From Spirochaetota bacterium (GTDB lineage: Bacteria > Spirochaetota > Spirochaetia > Treponematales > Rectinemataceae), in assembly GCA_022711355.1 (NCBI GenBank), contig JAKLFE010000025.1:1-61317 (forward strand): 61,317 bases of DNA, written 5' to 3'. Position 1 is the first letter of the stretch. Each line of letters opens with the position of its first letter. The position numbers and the translations under genes were made by a program. This document shows, piece after piece, positions 9,701 through 16,859 of the stretch. Under the pieces are notes generated by a model. The model ran no database searches, was not told the DNA's origin, and saw only the letters and a program-made list of their open reading frames with translations.

Positions 9701-9887
9701 CGCCCTCGGCGACGGGCCGGCGCTCGAGGCCGAGGCTGGCCTTCAGCGGGACCGGGTCCGGGCTAGGGGCGTAGCTCGCGGCGAAGGGCCGCGGGTCGCG
9801 GAGTATGGCGAGGCGGATCTCGTCCATGAAAAGCCTGATACGGCGATGGCGGATGGCCGCGCGGCCCCTGGTCTCTGAGTCGTTCAT
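6762..9887 (-). CDS. Alpha-mannosidase, glycoside hydrolase family 38
   Basis: 1041 residues, normal for bacterial GH38. The zinc-binding GHAHID motif is at 258-263 and the nucleophile aspartate is in IPDVFGY (Asp about 373). The N-terminal accessory domain and long C-terminal beta-rich region are as in the family. There is no signal peptide, so it is cytoplasmic and acts on imported alpha-mannosides. I chose ATG 9887 because GGAG lies 7 bases upstream and a good promoter (TTGAGT, 17 bases, TAGAAT) lies at 9934-9962; the longer in-frame ATG at 9962 lies within the -35 box. First gene of a two-gene unit with the AraC-type regulator. Confidence 0.95.
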   Translation of the reverse strand: MNDSETRGRAAIRHRRIRLFMDEIRLAILRDPRPFAASYAPSPDPVPLKASLGLERRPVAEGEVWGRNWESGYFKLEATVPLEWRGRAVAAWLDFGGEALVYSREGLPLYGLSNGSAFAEHYAKDLYRLFPACAGGERVELLVEAAASYMFGLRPATAPASKADPARHGSWEARLGKLRLCEIDEGLWGLWLDMDFLLRLFDDLEPSSVRASRILRALFEATTAYRGDPANAAACRAILAPELAKPACASALSTTAVGHAHIDTAWLWRIRETRRKIARTFANQLDLIERYPGYVFGASAPQHYQWVKEDHPELYERVKRAVSAGRWEPQGAMWVEADCNLVSGESMVRQILRGKNFWKDEFGLDVRNCWIPDVFGYAASMPQILRKSGVDSFLTQKLSWSKNNEFPHDTFIWRGIDGSEVLTHFPPEYTYNSYCQPEALRKAERAFHEKDRVDEFITLMGMGDGGGGPKEEHLEHALRARDAEGLPKVSLGRADELLDRLRKREGELETWVGELYLEYHRGTYTTQARTKRDNRRLEQELFAAESLCSCLPLADYPRDELGRVVDTLLLHQFHDIIPGSSVHAVYEDAAAAYAEAFGALREIESRAFRALGREEEGALTLFNPLGTPWAGLYSLPDALRDRDLADGAGGPVPVQASGSSALARVEVPAQGFLVLRVCDARAAGARACDGPRPGESEPVLENELARYRFDASGRLVEAFDKELGRGILKAGARGNVLSLYEDTPHNYDAWDIDFYYVDQLLEEARPRAGTSWRRSASGPLRQALRFELEIGGSSLAQEVSLDEGSKALSFSTEVDWRESRRMLRVAFPVASTALEAACEIPFGYVMRPTHANTEWDFAKFEVCAQRWVDLSDARGGFALLNDCKYGHRVRDAVLDLCLLRSPLYPDPDADFGPHEFAYVLYPHAGGPSSGEVQAAAARLNRPPLAFAGAVGLGGTPVRAQGEGFSVEALKKAERGEALVLRLVENRGLGAKALVSGGGAYGRLVETDLVEWAEGEARSLAAPAEIELKPFEIRTFKAFEGA

Positions 9888-9933
9888 CGTGATGCTCCAG
9901 CGTCGCCGCCCTCGGGCGGAAAGGCGCGGCGCC

Positions 9934-9962
9934 ATTCTATCCCGGGGCCGCGGGAGACTCAA
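9934..9962 (-). promoter_or_regulatory. Sigma-70-type promoter of the alpha-mannosidase gene
   Basis: Reading the minus strand: TTGAGT (9962-9957), 17-base spacer, TAGAAT (9939-9934). Predicted transcription start near 9927 leaves a leader of about 40 bases with a GGAG ribosome site before ATG 9887. A 6-bp hairpin (9906-9919) lies in that leader. Confidence 0.7.
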
Positions 9963-10311
9963 GCCGAGGGCAGGGGCATGGTCTGTAACCGCAACCTAGC
10001 GTATGGAACTGAATATCCTTCGCTCGCCGTCCTGACGCTCGGATCCAGCCGACGTAAAAGACACGACGCCCGGGGCTCGTCCGGACAACGCGTTTTACAT
10101 GGGGTCTCCGTGGGGGCGACGCGGATGCGCCCTGCGGCAACGACAGGGAGTTTTTCGATGAGGGGCGGCGACCGCGGCGGGAGCCGCATGGCCGCCCTCG
10201 ACGAGGCCATCCCGGGCCTCGATCGCCGAAAGCCGCCGCCCGCGCGAAGTGCCCGATCCGCCGCTACAAGACCGATATGCGGACGCGCGGACGCGAGCTC
10301 ATGCGCCGGGC
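9963..10311. other. Intergenic region with no recognisable gene
   Basis: 349 bases between the mannosidase promoter and the 3' end of the hemerythrin gene. Base composition dips around 9978-10100. I read both strands for a tRNA, small RNA hairpins and conserved protein and saw none. The open frames that cross it have the Arg/Pro/Gly composition of chance frames in GC-rich DNA. Confidence 0.5.
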
Positions 10312-10854
10312 CTAGCGGTACTTCCTCTCGAACTCGCCGAGCAGGGCGTGGAGCTCCTCGTGGCGCCCCGCGCCGATGACCCTCTCCTCGTGCTCCTCGA
10401 AGCGCCCGTAGATATCGTCGAGCGCTTTTTCGCCCAGGGCGCGCTCGCCCATGGGGAAGAGGACCTCGTTCTCCTTCTCGATGTGCCGGGAGAGGAGCCG
10501 GGCGTAGGCATCGGCCGCCCGCGCGAAGGCGGCGGGATCGGCGGGCTCCTTCCGCAGCGCCGCCTCCATATCGCGGATGTGCCCGCGCCCGAGCTCGTGC
10601 TCGCGGAGCATTGCGCCGATGGGGCCGCCCTCGTTCGCGATGCCGGCCCTCTCGAGCGCCGGGAAGAGGATGCCCTCCTCCTTCCCGTGGTGGCACTTAT
10701 CGGCGAACTCCTTCAGGAAAGCGATGAGCGCGAGAGCGTCATCGGCATCGAGGGCCTTCCCCGCCTCGGCGAGGGCCCGCATCTTCCCCAGCAGCCCTAG
10801 GGTGAAGAGGATCGCCTCATGCTCGTGCCGCAGATCATCGATCGTCTTGCTCAT
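10312..10854 (-). CDS. Hemerythrin-like cation-binding domain protein
   Basis: 180 residues of four-helix hemerythrin type. Metal-ligand candidates: His10/His12 (RHEHEAIL), His55-His56 with Glu60 (HHGKEEGILFP), His86 and His92 (HELGRGH), and His124 with Glu128 (HIEKENEVLFP). GGAGG lies before ATG 10854. It is the last gene of hcp - flavodiiron protein - hemerythrin, about 56 bases after the flavodiiron gene. The context implies a di-iron O2 or NO handling protein (RIC/YtfE-like repair or scavenging); it lacks the N-terminal ScdA domain of RIC. The domain is sure, the precise role is inferred. Confidence 0.88.
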   Translation of the reverse strand: MSKTIDDLRHEHEAILFTLGLLGKMRALAEAGKALDADDALALIAFLKEFADKCHHGKEEGILFPALERAGIANEGGPIGAMLREHELGRGHIRDMEAALRKEPADPAAFARAADAYARLLSRHIEKENEVLFPMGERALGEKALDDIYGRFEEHEERVIGAGRHEELHALLGEFERKYR

Positions 10855-10910
10855 GGATCGCCTCCGTTTCGCGAAGCCCTTTGGAGGACCCGGTCCGCGC
10901 GCCGCCAGCC

Positions 10911-12104
10911 TCAGCGCAGCTTCGCGGCGAAGGCCCGCCCGTACTCGCGCGCCCGGTCGAGGAAGGCCTCGTCGGGCTCCCAGGGGCAAGCCAGGCTCTC
11001 GGCCGCGATCTCGAAGCCGCTCTTCCCCAGCGCCTCGGCGATCTTCTTCGGCGCCTCGCCCGACCAGCCCGAGCAGCCGAAGGAGGCCGCCTTCTTGCCC
11101 TTGAAGCGCAGACCCTCGACGACCTCGAGTATCCCCGCGACGCTCGCGAGGATGCCCTTGTTGATCGTCGGCGAGCCGACGAGGATGGCCTTGGACCTGA
11201 AGACCTCGGTGATGACGTCGTTCTTGTCCGTCTTGGCCGTGTTGAGCGCGACGATGGCCGTGGAGGGGCTGGCCTCCGCGACGCCCTGCGCGATGGCCTC
11301 GGCGAGCTTCCTCGTCCCCTCCCACATCGAATCGTAGAGGACCGTGATCCGGTCCTCCTGGTAGTCCTTGGCCCAGGCCGCGTACTTCCGGACGATCTGG
11401 AGGGGATCCTTCCTCCACACGATGCCGTGGCTCGTCGCGATGATCTCCACCGGGAGCTTCATCCCGAGGAGCTCGTCGATCTTCCGGCTCACGAGGGCGG
11501 AGAAGGGGGTCAGGATGTTCGCGTAGTACTTGACGCACTCGGCCCAGAGCTCGTCCTGGTCCACGAGGTCGTTGAAGAGGGCCTCGCTGGCGTAGTGCTG
11601 ACCGAAGGCGTCGTTCGAGAAGAGGACGGCGTCGCCCGTCAGGTAGCTAAACATGGAATCGGGCCAGTGGAGCATGGGCGCCTCGACGAAGACCAGCTTC
11701 TTGCCGTTTCCGATATCGAGCGAGTCCCCCGTCTTCACGACGCGGAAGTCCCAGTCCCCGTGCCAGAGCCCCTTGAGCGACTTCACGCCGTTCGCCGTGC
11801 AGTAGACCGGGAGATCGGGCCGCCGGCGGAGCAGCTCGGGCAGGGCCCCGGAATGATCGGTCTCGGCGTGGTTCTGGACAATGCAGTCGATCTTCCCGAG
11901 GCCCAGCTCGGCCTCGAGGTTGTCGACGTACTCCTTCGCGAAGGGCTGCCAGACCGTGTCGATGAGGACGGTCTTGCCCTCCTCGACGAGGTAGGAGTTG
12001 TAGCTCGAGCCCCGGTGGGTGGAGTACTCGCTGCCGTGGAACTTACGGAGCTCCCAGTCGACCTTGCCGACCCACGAGACCTTTCCCGCGACATGGCGTT
12101 TCAT
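10911..12104 (-). CDS. Flavodiiron protein (FprA-type NO/O2 reductase)
   Basis: 397 residues, the two-domain core length. The N-terminal metallo-beta-lactamase-like di-iron domain has HAETDH at 79-84 (ligands His79, Glu81, Asp83, His84), and a C-terminal flavodoxin domain starts near residue 252 ([15 protein letters not shown]) with the [12 protein letters not shown] loop. There is no rubredoxin tail, so an external electron donor is needed. It reduces O2 to water or NO to N2O in anaerobes. ATG 12104 overlaps the hcp stop (ATGA), giving tight coupling to the hybrid-cluster protein. Confidence 0.95.
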   Translation of the reverse strand: MKRHVAGKVSWVGKVDWELRKFHGSEYSTHRGSSYNSYLVEEGKTVLIDTVWQPFAKEYVDNLEAELGLGKIDCIVQNHAETDHSGALPELLRRRPDLPVYCTANGVKSLKGLWHGDWDFRVVKTGDSLDIGNGKKLVFVEAPMLHWPDSMFSYLTGDAVLFSNDAFGQHYASEALFNDLVDQDELWAECVKYYANILTPFSALVSRKIDELLGMKLPVEIIATSHGIVWRKDPLQIVRKYAAWAKDYQEDRITVLYDSMWEGTRKLAEAIAQGVAEASPSTAIVALNTAKTDKNDVITEVFRSKAILVGSPTINKGILASVAGILEVVEGLRFKGKKAASFGCSGWSGEAPKKIAEALGKSGFEIAAESLACPWEPDEAFLDRAREYGRAFAAKLR

Positions 12105-13771
12105 GCTCCCTCCATCATCGCCGCCACGTCGGCCTCGGGCGCCGCGATGCCCTTGATGCCGAAGCTGTCGACGAGGACCTTCGCCACCGCGGGGGAGAGG
12201 AAGCCGGGAAGCGTGGGCCCGAGCCTGATGTTCTTTACCCCCAGGTGGAGCAGCGCGAGGAGGACCAGGACGGCCTTCTGCTCGTACCAGGCGATGTCGA
12301 AGGAGAGGGGGAGCTTGTTGACGTCGTCCAGGCCGAAGATCTCCTTGAGCTTCAGGGCGATGAGGGCCAGGCTGTAGGAGTCGTTGCACTGGCCCGCGTC
12401 GAGCACGCGGGGGATGCCGCCGATGTCGCCCAACGCGAGCTTGTTGTAGCGGTACTTGGCGCAGCCCGCGGTCAAGATCACCGTATCCTTGGGCAGCTCC
12501 TTCGCCACGTCGGTATAGTAGGAGCGGCCGCCCTGGCGGCCGTCGCAGCCGGCCATGACCACGAAGCGCTTGATCGCCCCGGACTTGACCGCGCCGACGA
12601 CCTTGTCGGCCAGGGCGAAGACCTGGTCGTGGCCGAAGCCGCCGACCAGCTCGCCGCCGAAGCCCGCGGGCTCGGCCAGCTTCTTGGGCGGCGGGCAGGT
12701 CCTGGCCAGGGCGACGATGGCCGAGAAGTCCTTCATCCCGCCCGGCTGCCGGTCGGGGATATGGGCGCAGCCCTCGAAGCCCACGACGCCGGTGGTGAAG
12801 ACCCGGCTCTTGTAGGACTCGCGGGGGGGCACGAGGCAGTTCGAGGTGAAGAGGGCCGGCCCCCCGAAGCTCTCGATCTCGGAGGCTTGCGACCACCAGG
12901 CCCCGCCGTAGTTGCCGTAGAGGTTGTCGTACTGCTCGAAGAAGGGGTAGTAGTGGGCGGGGAGCATCTCGCCGTGGGTGTAGACGTCCACCCCCGAGCC
13001 CTTGGTCTGCTCGAGGAGGTCGTGGAGGTCCCGCAGGTCGTGGCCGGAGACGAGGATGCCGGGCCGGTCCCGCACCCCGGTCTTGACCTTGGTGATCCGC
13101 GGCGAGCCGTAGCGCCCCGTGTTGGCCCCGTCGAGGAGGGCCATCGCGTCCACCCCGAATTTGCCCGTCTCCAGGACGAGGGCGGTCAAGGCCTCGGCGC
13201 CGAGGCCCTCGTCGGTCAGGGCCGCGAGGGCGCGGAGCATGAAGGCGAAGACCTCCTTCGAGGACTTGTCCAGGACGTAGGCGTGCTCGACGTAGGCGGC
13301 CATGCCCTTGAGGCCGTAGAGGACCAGGGACTGCAGGGCCCTGATGTCCTCGTTCTTCGTCTCGGCCCAGCCGCCCAGGCCCGCGCGGGCCGCGGCGCGG
13401 ATGGCCTCGGGGTCGGCGGCCTTCCAGGCGGCGGCGCCCGGGACCGGCCCGGAGGCGGAGCCGCCCGAGGCGGCGAAGGCGGCCCGGAGCTCCTCCCGGA
13501 CCCGCAGGCCCTCGCCGATCCAGCGCTCGAAGTCGGCGGCGGAGAAGTTGGCGTTCGTGATCGTGGCGAAGAGCATGCGGTCGACGAACATGGCCGCGTC
13601 CTCGCGCCAGATCCCCTTCTCGAGGGCCTTCGTCCCCCAGAAGCCGATGCCCTTGCAGACGTACAGGACGAGGTCCTGGAGATTCGAGACCTCGTCGCTC
13701 TTCCCGCAGACGCCCTTGGCGGCGTTGCAGGCCGTATTCCTCATCGTCTCCTGGCACTGATGGCAGAACAT
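12101..13771 (-). CDS. hcp: Hybrid-cluster protein (hydroxylamine reductase / protein S-nitrosylase)
   Basis: 556 residues, the class found in strict anaerobes. The N-terminal cluster motif has Cys3, Cys6, Cys15 and Cys22 ([21 protein letters not shown]); the last spacing is six residues, one more than the Desulfovibrio sequence as I recall it. Later Cys/His/Glu residues of the hybrid Fe-S-O cluster region are present ([22 protein letters not shown]). It handles NO and hydroxylamine. A GGGAGG ribosome site precedes ATG. First gene of the operon with the flavodiiron and hemerythrin genes, downstream of an FNR/HcpR-type palindrome. Confidence 0.96.
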   Translation of the reverse strand: MFCHQCQETMRNTACNAAKGVCGKSDEVSNLQDLVLYVCKGIGFWGTKALEKGIWREDAAMFVDRMLFATITNANFSAADFERWIGEGLRVREELRAAFAASGGSASGPVPGAAAWKAADPEAIRAAARAGLGGWAETKNEDIRALQSLVLYGLKGMAAYVEHAYVLDKSSKEVFAFMLRALAALTDEGLGAEALTALVLETGKFGVDAMALLDGANTGRYGSPRITKVKTGVRDRPGILVSGHDLRDLHDLLEQTKGSGVDVYTHGEMLPAHYYPFFEQYDNLYGNYGGAWWSQASEIESFGGPALFTSNCLVPPRESYKSRVFTTGVVGFEGCAHIPDRQPGGMKDFSAIVALARTCPPPKKLAEPAGFGGELVGGFGHDQVFALADKVVGAVKSGAIKRFVVMAGCDGRQGGRSYYTDVAKELPKDTVILTAGCAKYRYNKLALGDIGGIPRVLDAGQCNDSYSLALIALKLKEIFGLDDVNKLPLSFDIAWYEQKAVLVLLALLHLGVKNIRLGPTLPGFLSPAVAKVLVDSFGIKGIAAPEADVAAMMEGA

Positions 13772-13897
13772 GGTACCTCCCTGTGCTCAGGCGCCCGGTG
13801 CACGCGCCACCGGACGCCCATCTTCTAGTCTCGTCGACCCCGGGGGCCGATTCCAGCGCTCGCCCCTACCTTCGCGGGAGCGGCGCCGGATGGGCAG

Positions 13898-13942
13898 AGG
13901 GTACTGGAAGGCCGCCGGGCAGTCCTTGACCGCCGTCAAGGA
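13898..13942 (-). promoter_or_regulatory. HcpR/FNR-type operator and -10 box of the hcp operon
   Basis: Palindrome with 8-bp arms, TCCTTGAC-CGCC-GTCAAGGA (13923-13942), centred at 13932.5. On the minus strand TACCCT (13903-13898) follows 29 bases from the centre, which puts the palindrome at -41.5, the class II activator position for CRP/FNR proteins. An almost identical site with the same spacing precedes the ferredoxin gene at 16061-16084. The rest of 13772-14209 (438 bases) holds the hcp leader and the upstream region of the divergent HNH gene; nothing else was seen there. Confidence 0.8.
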
Positions 13943-14209
13943 ATCGCGCATTTCCGATAAAAACGGATCGTGCGGGGGAAGAAGGTCGCGCCGTCCCGTG
14001 GGCCGGCCGCTGGCGGGGGCCGCTCGCGCCCTTCCTCCCCCGCGCCCCCTCCATCCGGGGCTGGTGGGAGAGGTGAGGCGAACTACCCAAGGCGACCGAT
14101 GGTTCTCAACGAGAGAGCGAAGCTCTACAATGCATCTTGACCCATTCGAAAAATCAGGATAGGCGACTGTAGGTACTATTTTCGTAGCGTCATCGGGGAG
14201 GATCAAGGC

Positions 14210-15115
14210 ATGGCGATGGACGAACGAGCACTGAGATTCAAGGTATTCGATTACCTTCGCGCCCGTTCGGTCGAGGAAGGCGGCATTTTCGACGGGCGCG
14301 AACTTAATGCCGGCATCACCATCGATGACCGGAGATTGACCCTCAAAGGGCAGAACGGCATCTGGTATCCAGCGGGCTTTTCACTGCCTATATCGATCAC
14401 GACGGTCGCGAATGGGCCATATAGGCTCGACGATATGGGCGATGGAATCCTTACCTACGCCTACCGTGGCCAGGATCCCGAGCACCGCGACAATCGTGGT
14501 CTCAGGGAGGCCATGCGGACGCGGACGCCCCTCATCTATTTCAAGGAAGTCCATCGCTATCGATACCAGGCGATCTGGCCGCTCATAATCATCGACGACG
14601 ACCCAAGCGCTCTCTGCGTTCGGGCCTGCGTCGATCCGGCCTACGAGAATCTGCAGCCGAGCACGAACCCGCTGGACATCCCGCTGTCGCCGATCGATCT
14701 CCGCCGCTACGCCTGGGCCCAGACGCGTCAGCGCCTCCATCAAGAAGCGTTTCGCGACATCGTGGTAACGGCCTATGATCAACGATGCGCGGTCTGTAGG
14801 TTGCGCCATCCGGAGCTCCTCGATGCGGCGCACATCGTCCCGGACTCGGACGACCGCGGAACTCCCATCGTCCAGAACGGGCTCTCATTATGCAAGATCC
14901 ACCATGCCGCCTACGACCACGATATCCTGGGCGTAAGCCCGGATTTCGAGGTCAAGATACGATCCGATATCCTTAAGGAGCGCGACGGGCCGATGCTCCT
15001 CCATGGACTCCAGGAACTCGACGGAACGAAGATCGCGCTCCCGGCCCGGGCCTCGGATAGGCCCGCTAGGGAGAGGCTCGAGTTCCGGTATAGAAGCTTC
15101 TTGGGCGCCTCGTAA
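14210..15115 (+). CDS. HNH endonuclease, predicted restriction type
   Basis: 301 residues. The C-terminal HNH domain has Cys193-x2-Cys196 (CAVCRLRHPELLDAAHIVP), His208, Asn223, Cys228 and His231/His232 (LCKIHHAAYD), so zinc-stapled HNH with catalytic His. The N-terminal ~130 residues form an unrecognised beta-rich domain (GIWYPAGFS, RYQAIWPL), in the position where modification-dependent enzymes carry a modified-base reader. No methyltransferase partner is nearby. G+C is about 56% over 14221-14340, clearly below the neighbours, which suggests transfer. GGAGG precedes ATG. It probably restricts incoming, perhaps modified, DNA. Confidence 0.82.
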   Translation: MAMDERALRFKVFDYLRARSVEEGGIFDGRELNAGITIDDRRLTLKGQNGIWYPAGFSLPISITTVANGPYRLDDMGDGILTYAYRGQDPEHRDNRGLREAMRTRTPLIYFKEVHRYRYQAIWPLIIIDDDPSALCVRACVDPAYENLQPSTNPLDIPLSPIDLRRYAWAQTRQRLHQEAFRDIVVTAYDQRCAVCRLRHPELLDAAHIVPDSDDRGTPIVQNGLSLCKIHHAAYDHDILGVSPDFEVKIRSDILKERDGPMLLHGLQELDGTKIALPARASDRPARERLEFRYRSFLGAS

Positions 15116-15146
15116 GGGGACAGAGCTCCTGTTACGCCCCCCGCCC

Positions 15147-16013
15147 CTAGCGCCTCGACCCGTCCAGGCCGATCACGACCTTCTTGACCGCGATGCTCTT
15201 GCCCGAGCGCGCCACCGCCTCCTCGACGATCCGCAGGAGGCCCGAGCAGCAGGGCACCTCCATGAGGGCGACGGTGAGGGAGTAGATGGTGTTCGAGGCG
15301 ATGAGCTCGGCGAGCTTCTCGACGTAGCCCTCCGTCCGATCGAGCTTGGGGCAGGCGATGGCCAGGGCCTTGCCGCGCAGGAGCTCGGCGTGGAAGGAGC
15401 CCAGGGCGAAGGCGGTGCAGTCGGCGGCCACGAGGAGGTCGCATTCCTTGAAGTAGGGCGCGGAGGGCGAGACGAGGTGGAGCTGGATGGGCCACTGGCC
15501 GAGCTCCGAAGCCGAGGCGAAGTCGAGGCTCTCCGCCCTTCCGGGACTCTGGGCGGCGGCGGCTGCTGCCCCGGCCGGGGAGCCCGAGGCGGGGGCCGAG
15601 GCCGGCTTAAGCGGCTCGGAGCGCCGGGCCGCGGGCTGGAAGCTGCGAGCCATCGAGCCGGGGCAGCCGCGGTGGGCATGGTGGGCCGGAGCCGGGCCCT
15701 GGGCGGGCCCGGGGCCCTGAGCCGGGGCGCCCGCGCTCCGGTGGACCGAGGCGGCGGCCTCGGCTCCGCGCGTGGCGCTCACGTGGGCCACGGCGGCCTC
15801 CTCGTCGTAGGAAGCCGCTTCCCGCTCCACGACCTTGAGGGCCCCCCTGGGGCAGACATCGAGGCAGGCGCCGAGCCCGTCGCAGAAGATCTCCCGGACG
15901 AGGACGGCCTTGCCCTCCGCGTCGAGCTCCAAGGCCCCCTCGGCGCAGGCCGTGGTGCACAGGCCGCAGCCGTCGCAGAGCTCCCTGTTGATCTCGATGA
16001 TCTTCCGCCGCAT
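15147..16013 (-). CDS. FrdX-like ferredoxin of the Hcp system
   Basis: 288 residues. The first cluster motif is complete (Cys13, 16, 19, 23: CDGCGLCTTAC). The second has only three cysteines (Cys44, 50, 54: CDGLGACLDVC), lacking the second ligand, as in proteins carrying a [3Fe-4S] cluster. An Ala/Pro/Gly/His-rich linker (about 90-175) leads to a C-terminal domain with PCCSGLL. Two-domain ferredoxins of this kind accompany hcp in anaerobes and are co-regulated by HcpR. I chose ATG 16013 because the -10 box at 16038-16043 and GGGGG ribosome site precede it; a further in-frame ATG at 16079 lies inside the operator. Likely electron donor to Hcp. Confidence 0.85.
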   Translation of the reverse strand: MRRKIIEINRELCDGCGLCTTACAEGALELDAEGKAVLVREIFCDGLGACLDVCPRGALKVVEREAASYDEEAAVAHVSATRGAEAAASVHRSAGAPAQGPGPAQGPAPAHHAHRGCPGSMARSFQPAARRSEPLKPASAPASGSPAGAAAAAAQSPGRAESLDFASASELGQWPIQLHLVSPSAPYFKECDLLVAADCTAFALGSFHAELLRGKALAIACPKLDRTEGYVEKLAELIASNTIYSLTVALMEVPCCSGLLRIVEEAVARSGKSIAVKKVVIGLDGSRR

Positions 16014-16037
16014 GTTTCGTACCCCCTGTCTGATTCG

Positions 16038-16084
16038 AGGATAGCGGAACTCCGGCTCTCGATCCTTGACCGAGGTCAAGGATC
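16038..16084 (-). promoter_or_regulatory. HcpR/FNR-type operator and -10 box of the ferredoxin gene
   Basis: Bases 16061-16084 form a palindrome with 11-bp arms and core TTGACC-GA-GGTCAA, centred at 16072.5. On the minus strand TATCCT (16043-16038) starts 29 bases from the centre, so the site is at -41.5. Arms, core and spacing match the hcp site. It sits immediately downstream of the regulator gene's stop codon. Confidence 0.85.
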
Positions 16085-16092
16085 GGCATTTT

Positions 16093-16773
16093 TCAGCGAA
16101 TTCCCTCGCCCTCCCCGATCAGCCGCAGGAGGCCATCGCAGGAGGGGATCTCGATCCGGGGCCCGTCGATCCTGATGAGGCCCTCGGCCTCGAGCTGCCT
16201 GAGCGAGCGCGAGAGGGTCTCGGGCGCCATCCCGAGCTCCTCGGCCACCTCCCGCTTCTTCTTGGGGAAGGGGAAGGAGCAGGCCCTCCGCCCGCCCTCG
16301 CAGCCCGAAGCATGGCCCGGGCAGAGGCCGAGGATGTAGTGGGCGAGCCGCTCCCTTGAGTCCATGATGGCGAGCTGCTCGATGCGCCGGTTGAGCCTGA
16401 GGCACTTCCGCGCGAGGAGGCCGAGGAAGAAGGCGCCGACCGCCGGGTCGGTGCTCCCCAGGATCTCGGCGCGGCGGAACTCGAGGAGGGAGACGTCGCG
16501 GACCGCGATCGCCTGGGCCGGATAGCTGCCCTCGGCGAAGAGGATGACCTCGCCGCACCACTCCCCCGCCCCGATCGCGGCGATCTCGACCTCGGCGCCC
16601 GAGCCCGAGACCCGCCTGAGGGAGACCTCGCCCGACTCGAGGTAGAGGCAGCTCGCCGCCGGCTCGCCCTGCTGGAAGAGGAGGGTCCCGGCCTTGGCCG
16701 CGCGGCGCCGCCCGAGCCCCGCGAGAGCGGCCGGGAGGCCGGGGGAATCGCCTAGCTTCTCGCCTTTGTTCAT
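16093..16773 (-). CDS. CRP/FNR-family regulator, HcpR-like
   Basis: 226 residues: cyclic-nucleotide-binding-type beta-roll sensor (about 15-115), dimer helix, and winged HTH (about 173-203). The recognition helix PETLSRSLRQLE has Glu185, Ser188 and Arg189 in the E-xx-S-R pattern that FNR uses to read TTGA half-sites, matching the TTGACC half-sites at hcp and the ferredoxin gene. Between dimer helix and HTH lie Cys151, Cys158 and Cys165, evenly spaced by six residues, which could be redox or metal ligands. No clear ribosome site precedes ATG 16773; TACCTT lies 8 bases before it, so it may be nearly leaderless. Named HcpR-like by regulon; the signal is unknown. Confidence 0.85.
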   Translation of the reverse strand: MNKGEKLGDSPGLPAALAGLGRRRAAKAGTLLFQQGEPAASCLYLESGEVSLRRVSGSGAEVEIAAIGAGEWCGEVILFAEGSYPAQAIAVRDVSLLEFRRAEILGSTDPAVGAFFLGLLARKCLRLNRRIEQLAIMDSRERLAHYILGLCPGHASGCEGGRRACSFPFPKKKREVAEELGMAPETLSRSLRQLEAEGLIRIDGPRIEIPSCDGLLRLIGEGEGIR

Positions 16774-16836
16774 CGAGGTATAAGGTAGCCACGGGCCCGC
16801 GGCCAGGTAAAGCCCTTGGGGGCCGGGGAAGGGCGG

Positions 16837-16859
16837 GCCGCCCCTCCGCGCGGGGCGGC
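16837..16859 (-). terminator. GC hairpin directly after the FAD oxidoreductase stop
   Basis: Perfect 8-bp stem (16837-16844 with 16852-16859), 7-base loop, starting at the base after the stop codon on the minus strand. It has no T-run, like the other 3' hairpins in this window. Confidence 0.5.

Noticed and set aside
7119..9878. A 919-residue plus-strand open frame over the mannosidase gene
   Set aside because: Antisense to a clear GH38 enzyme, with repetitive low-complexity Glu/Gly/Leu/Val content and no domain.
9963..10311. Possible tRNA or small RNA in the gap before the hemerythrin gene
   Set aside because: No cloverleaf, T-loop sequence or strong stem could be built by eye.
10911..13757. 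A 948-residue fusion ahead of the flavodiiron protein
   Set aside because: The N-terminal part is an out-of-frame reading of hcp. The true flavodiiron start is ATG 12104.
14137..14165. TTGACC-17-TAGGCG as promoter of the HNH gene
   Set aside because: The -10 match is poor and alternatives nearby are no better; not enough to call.
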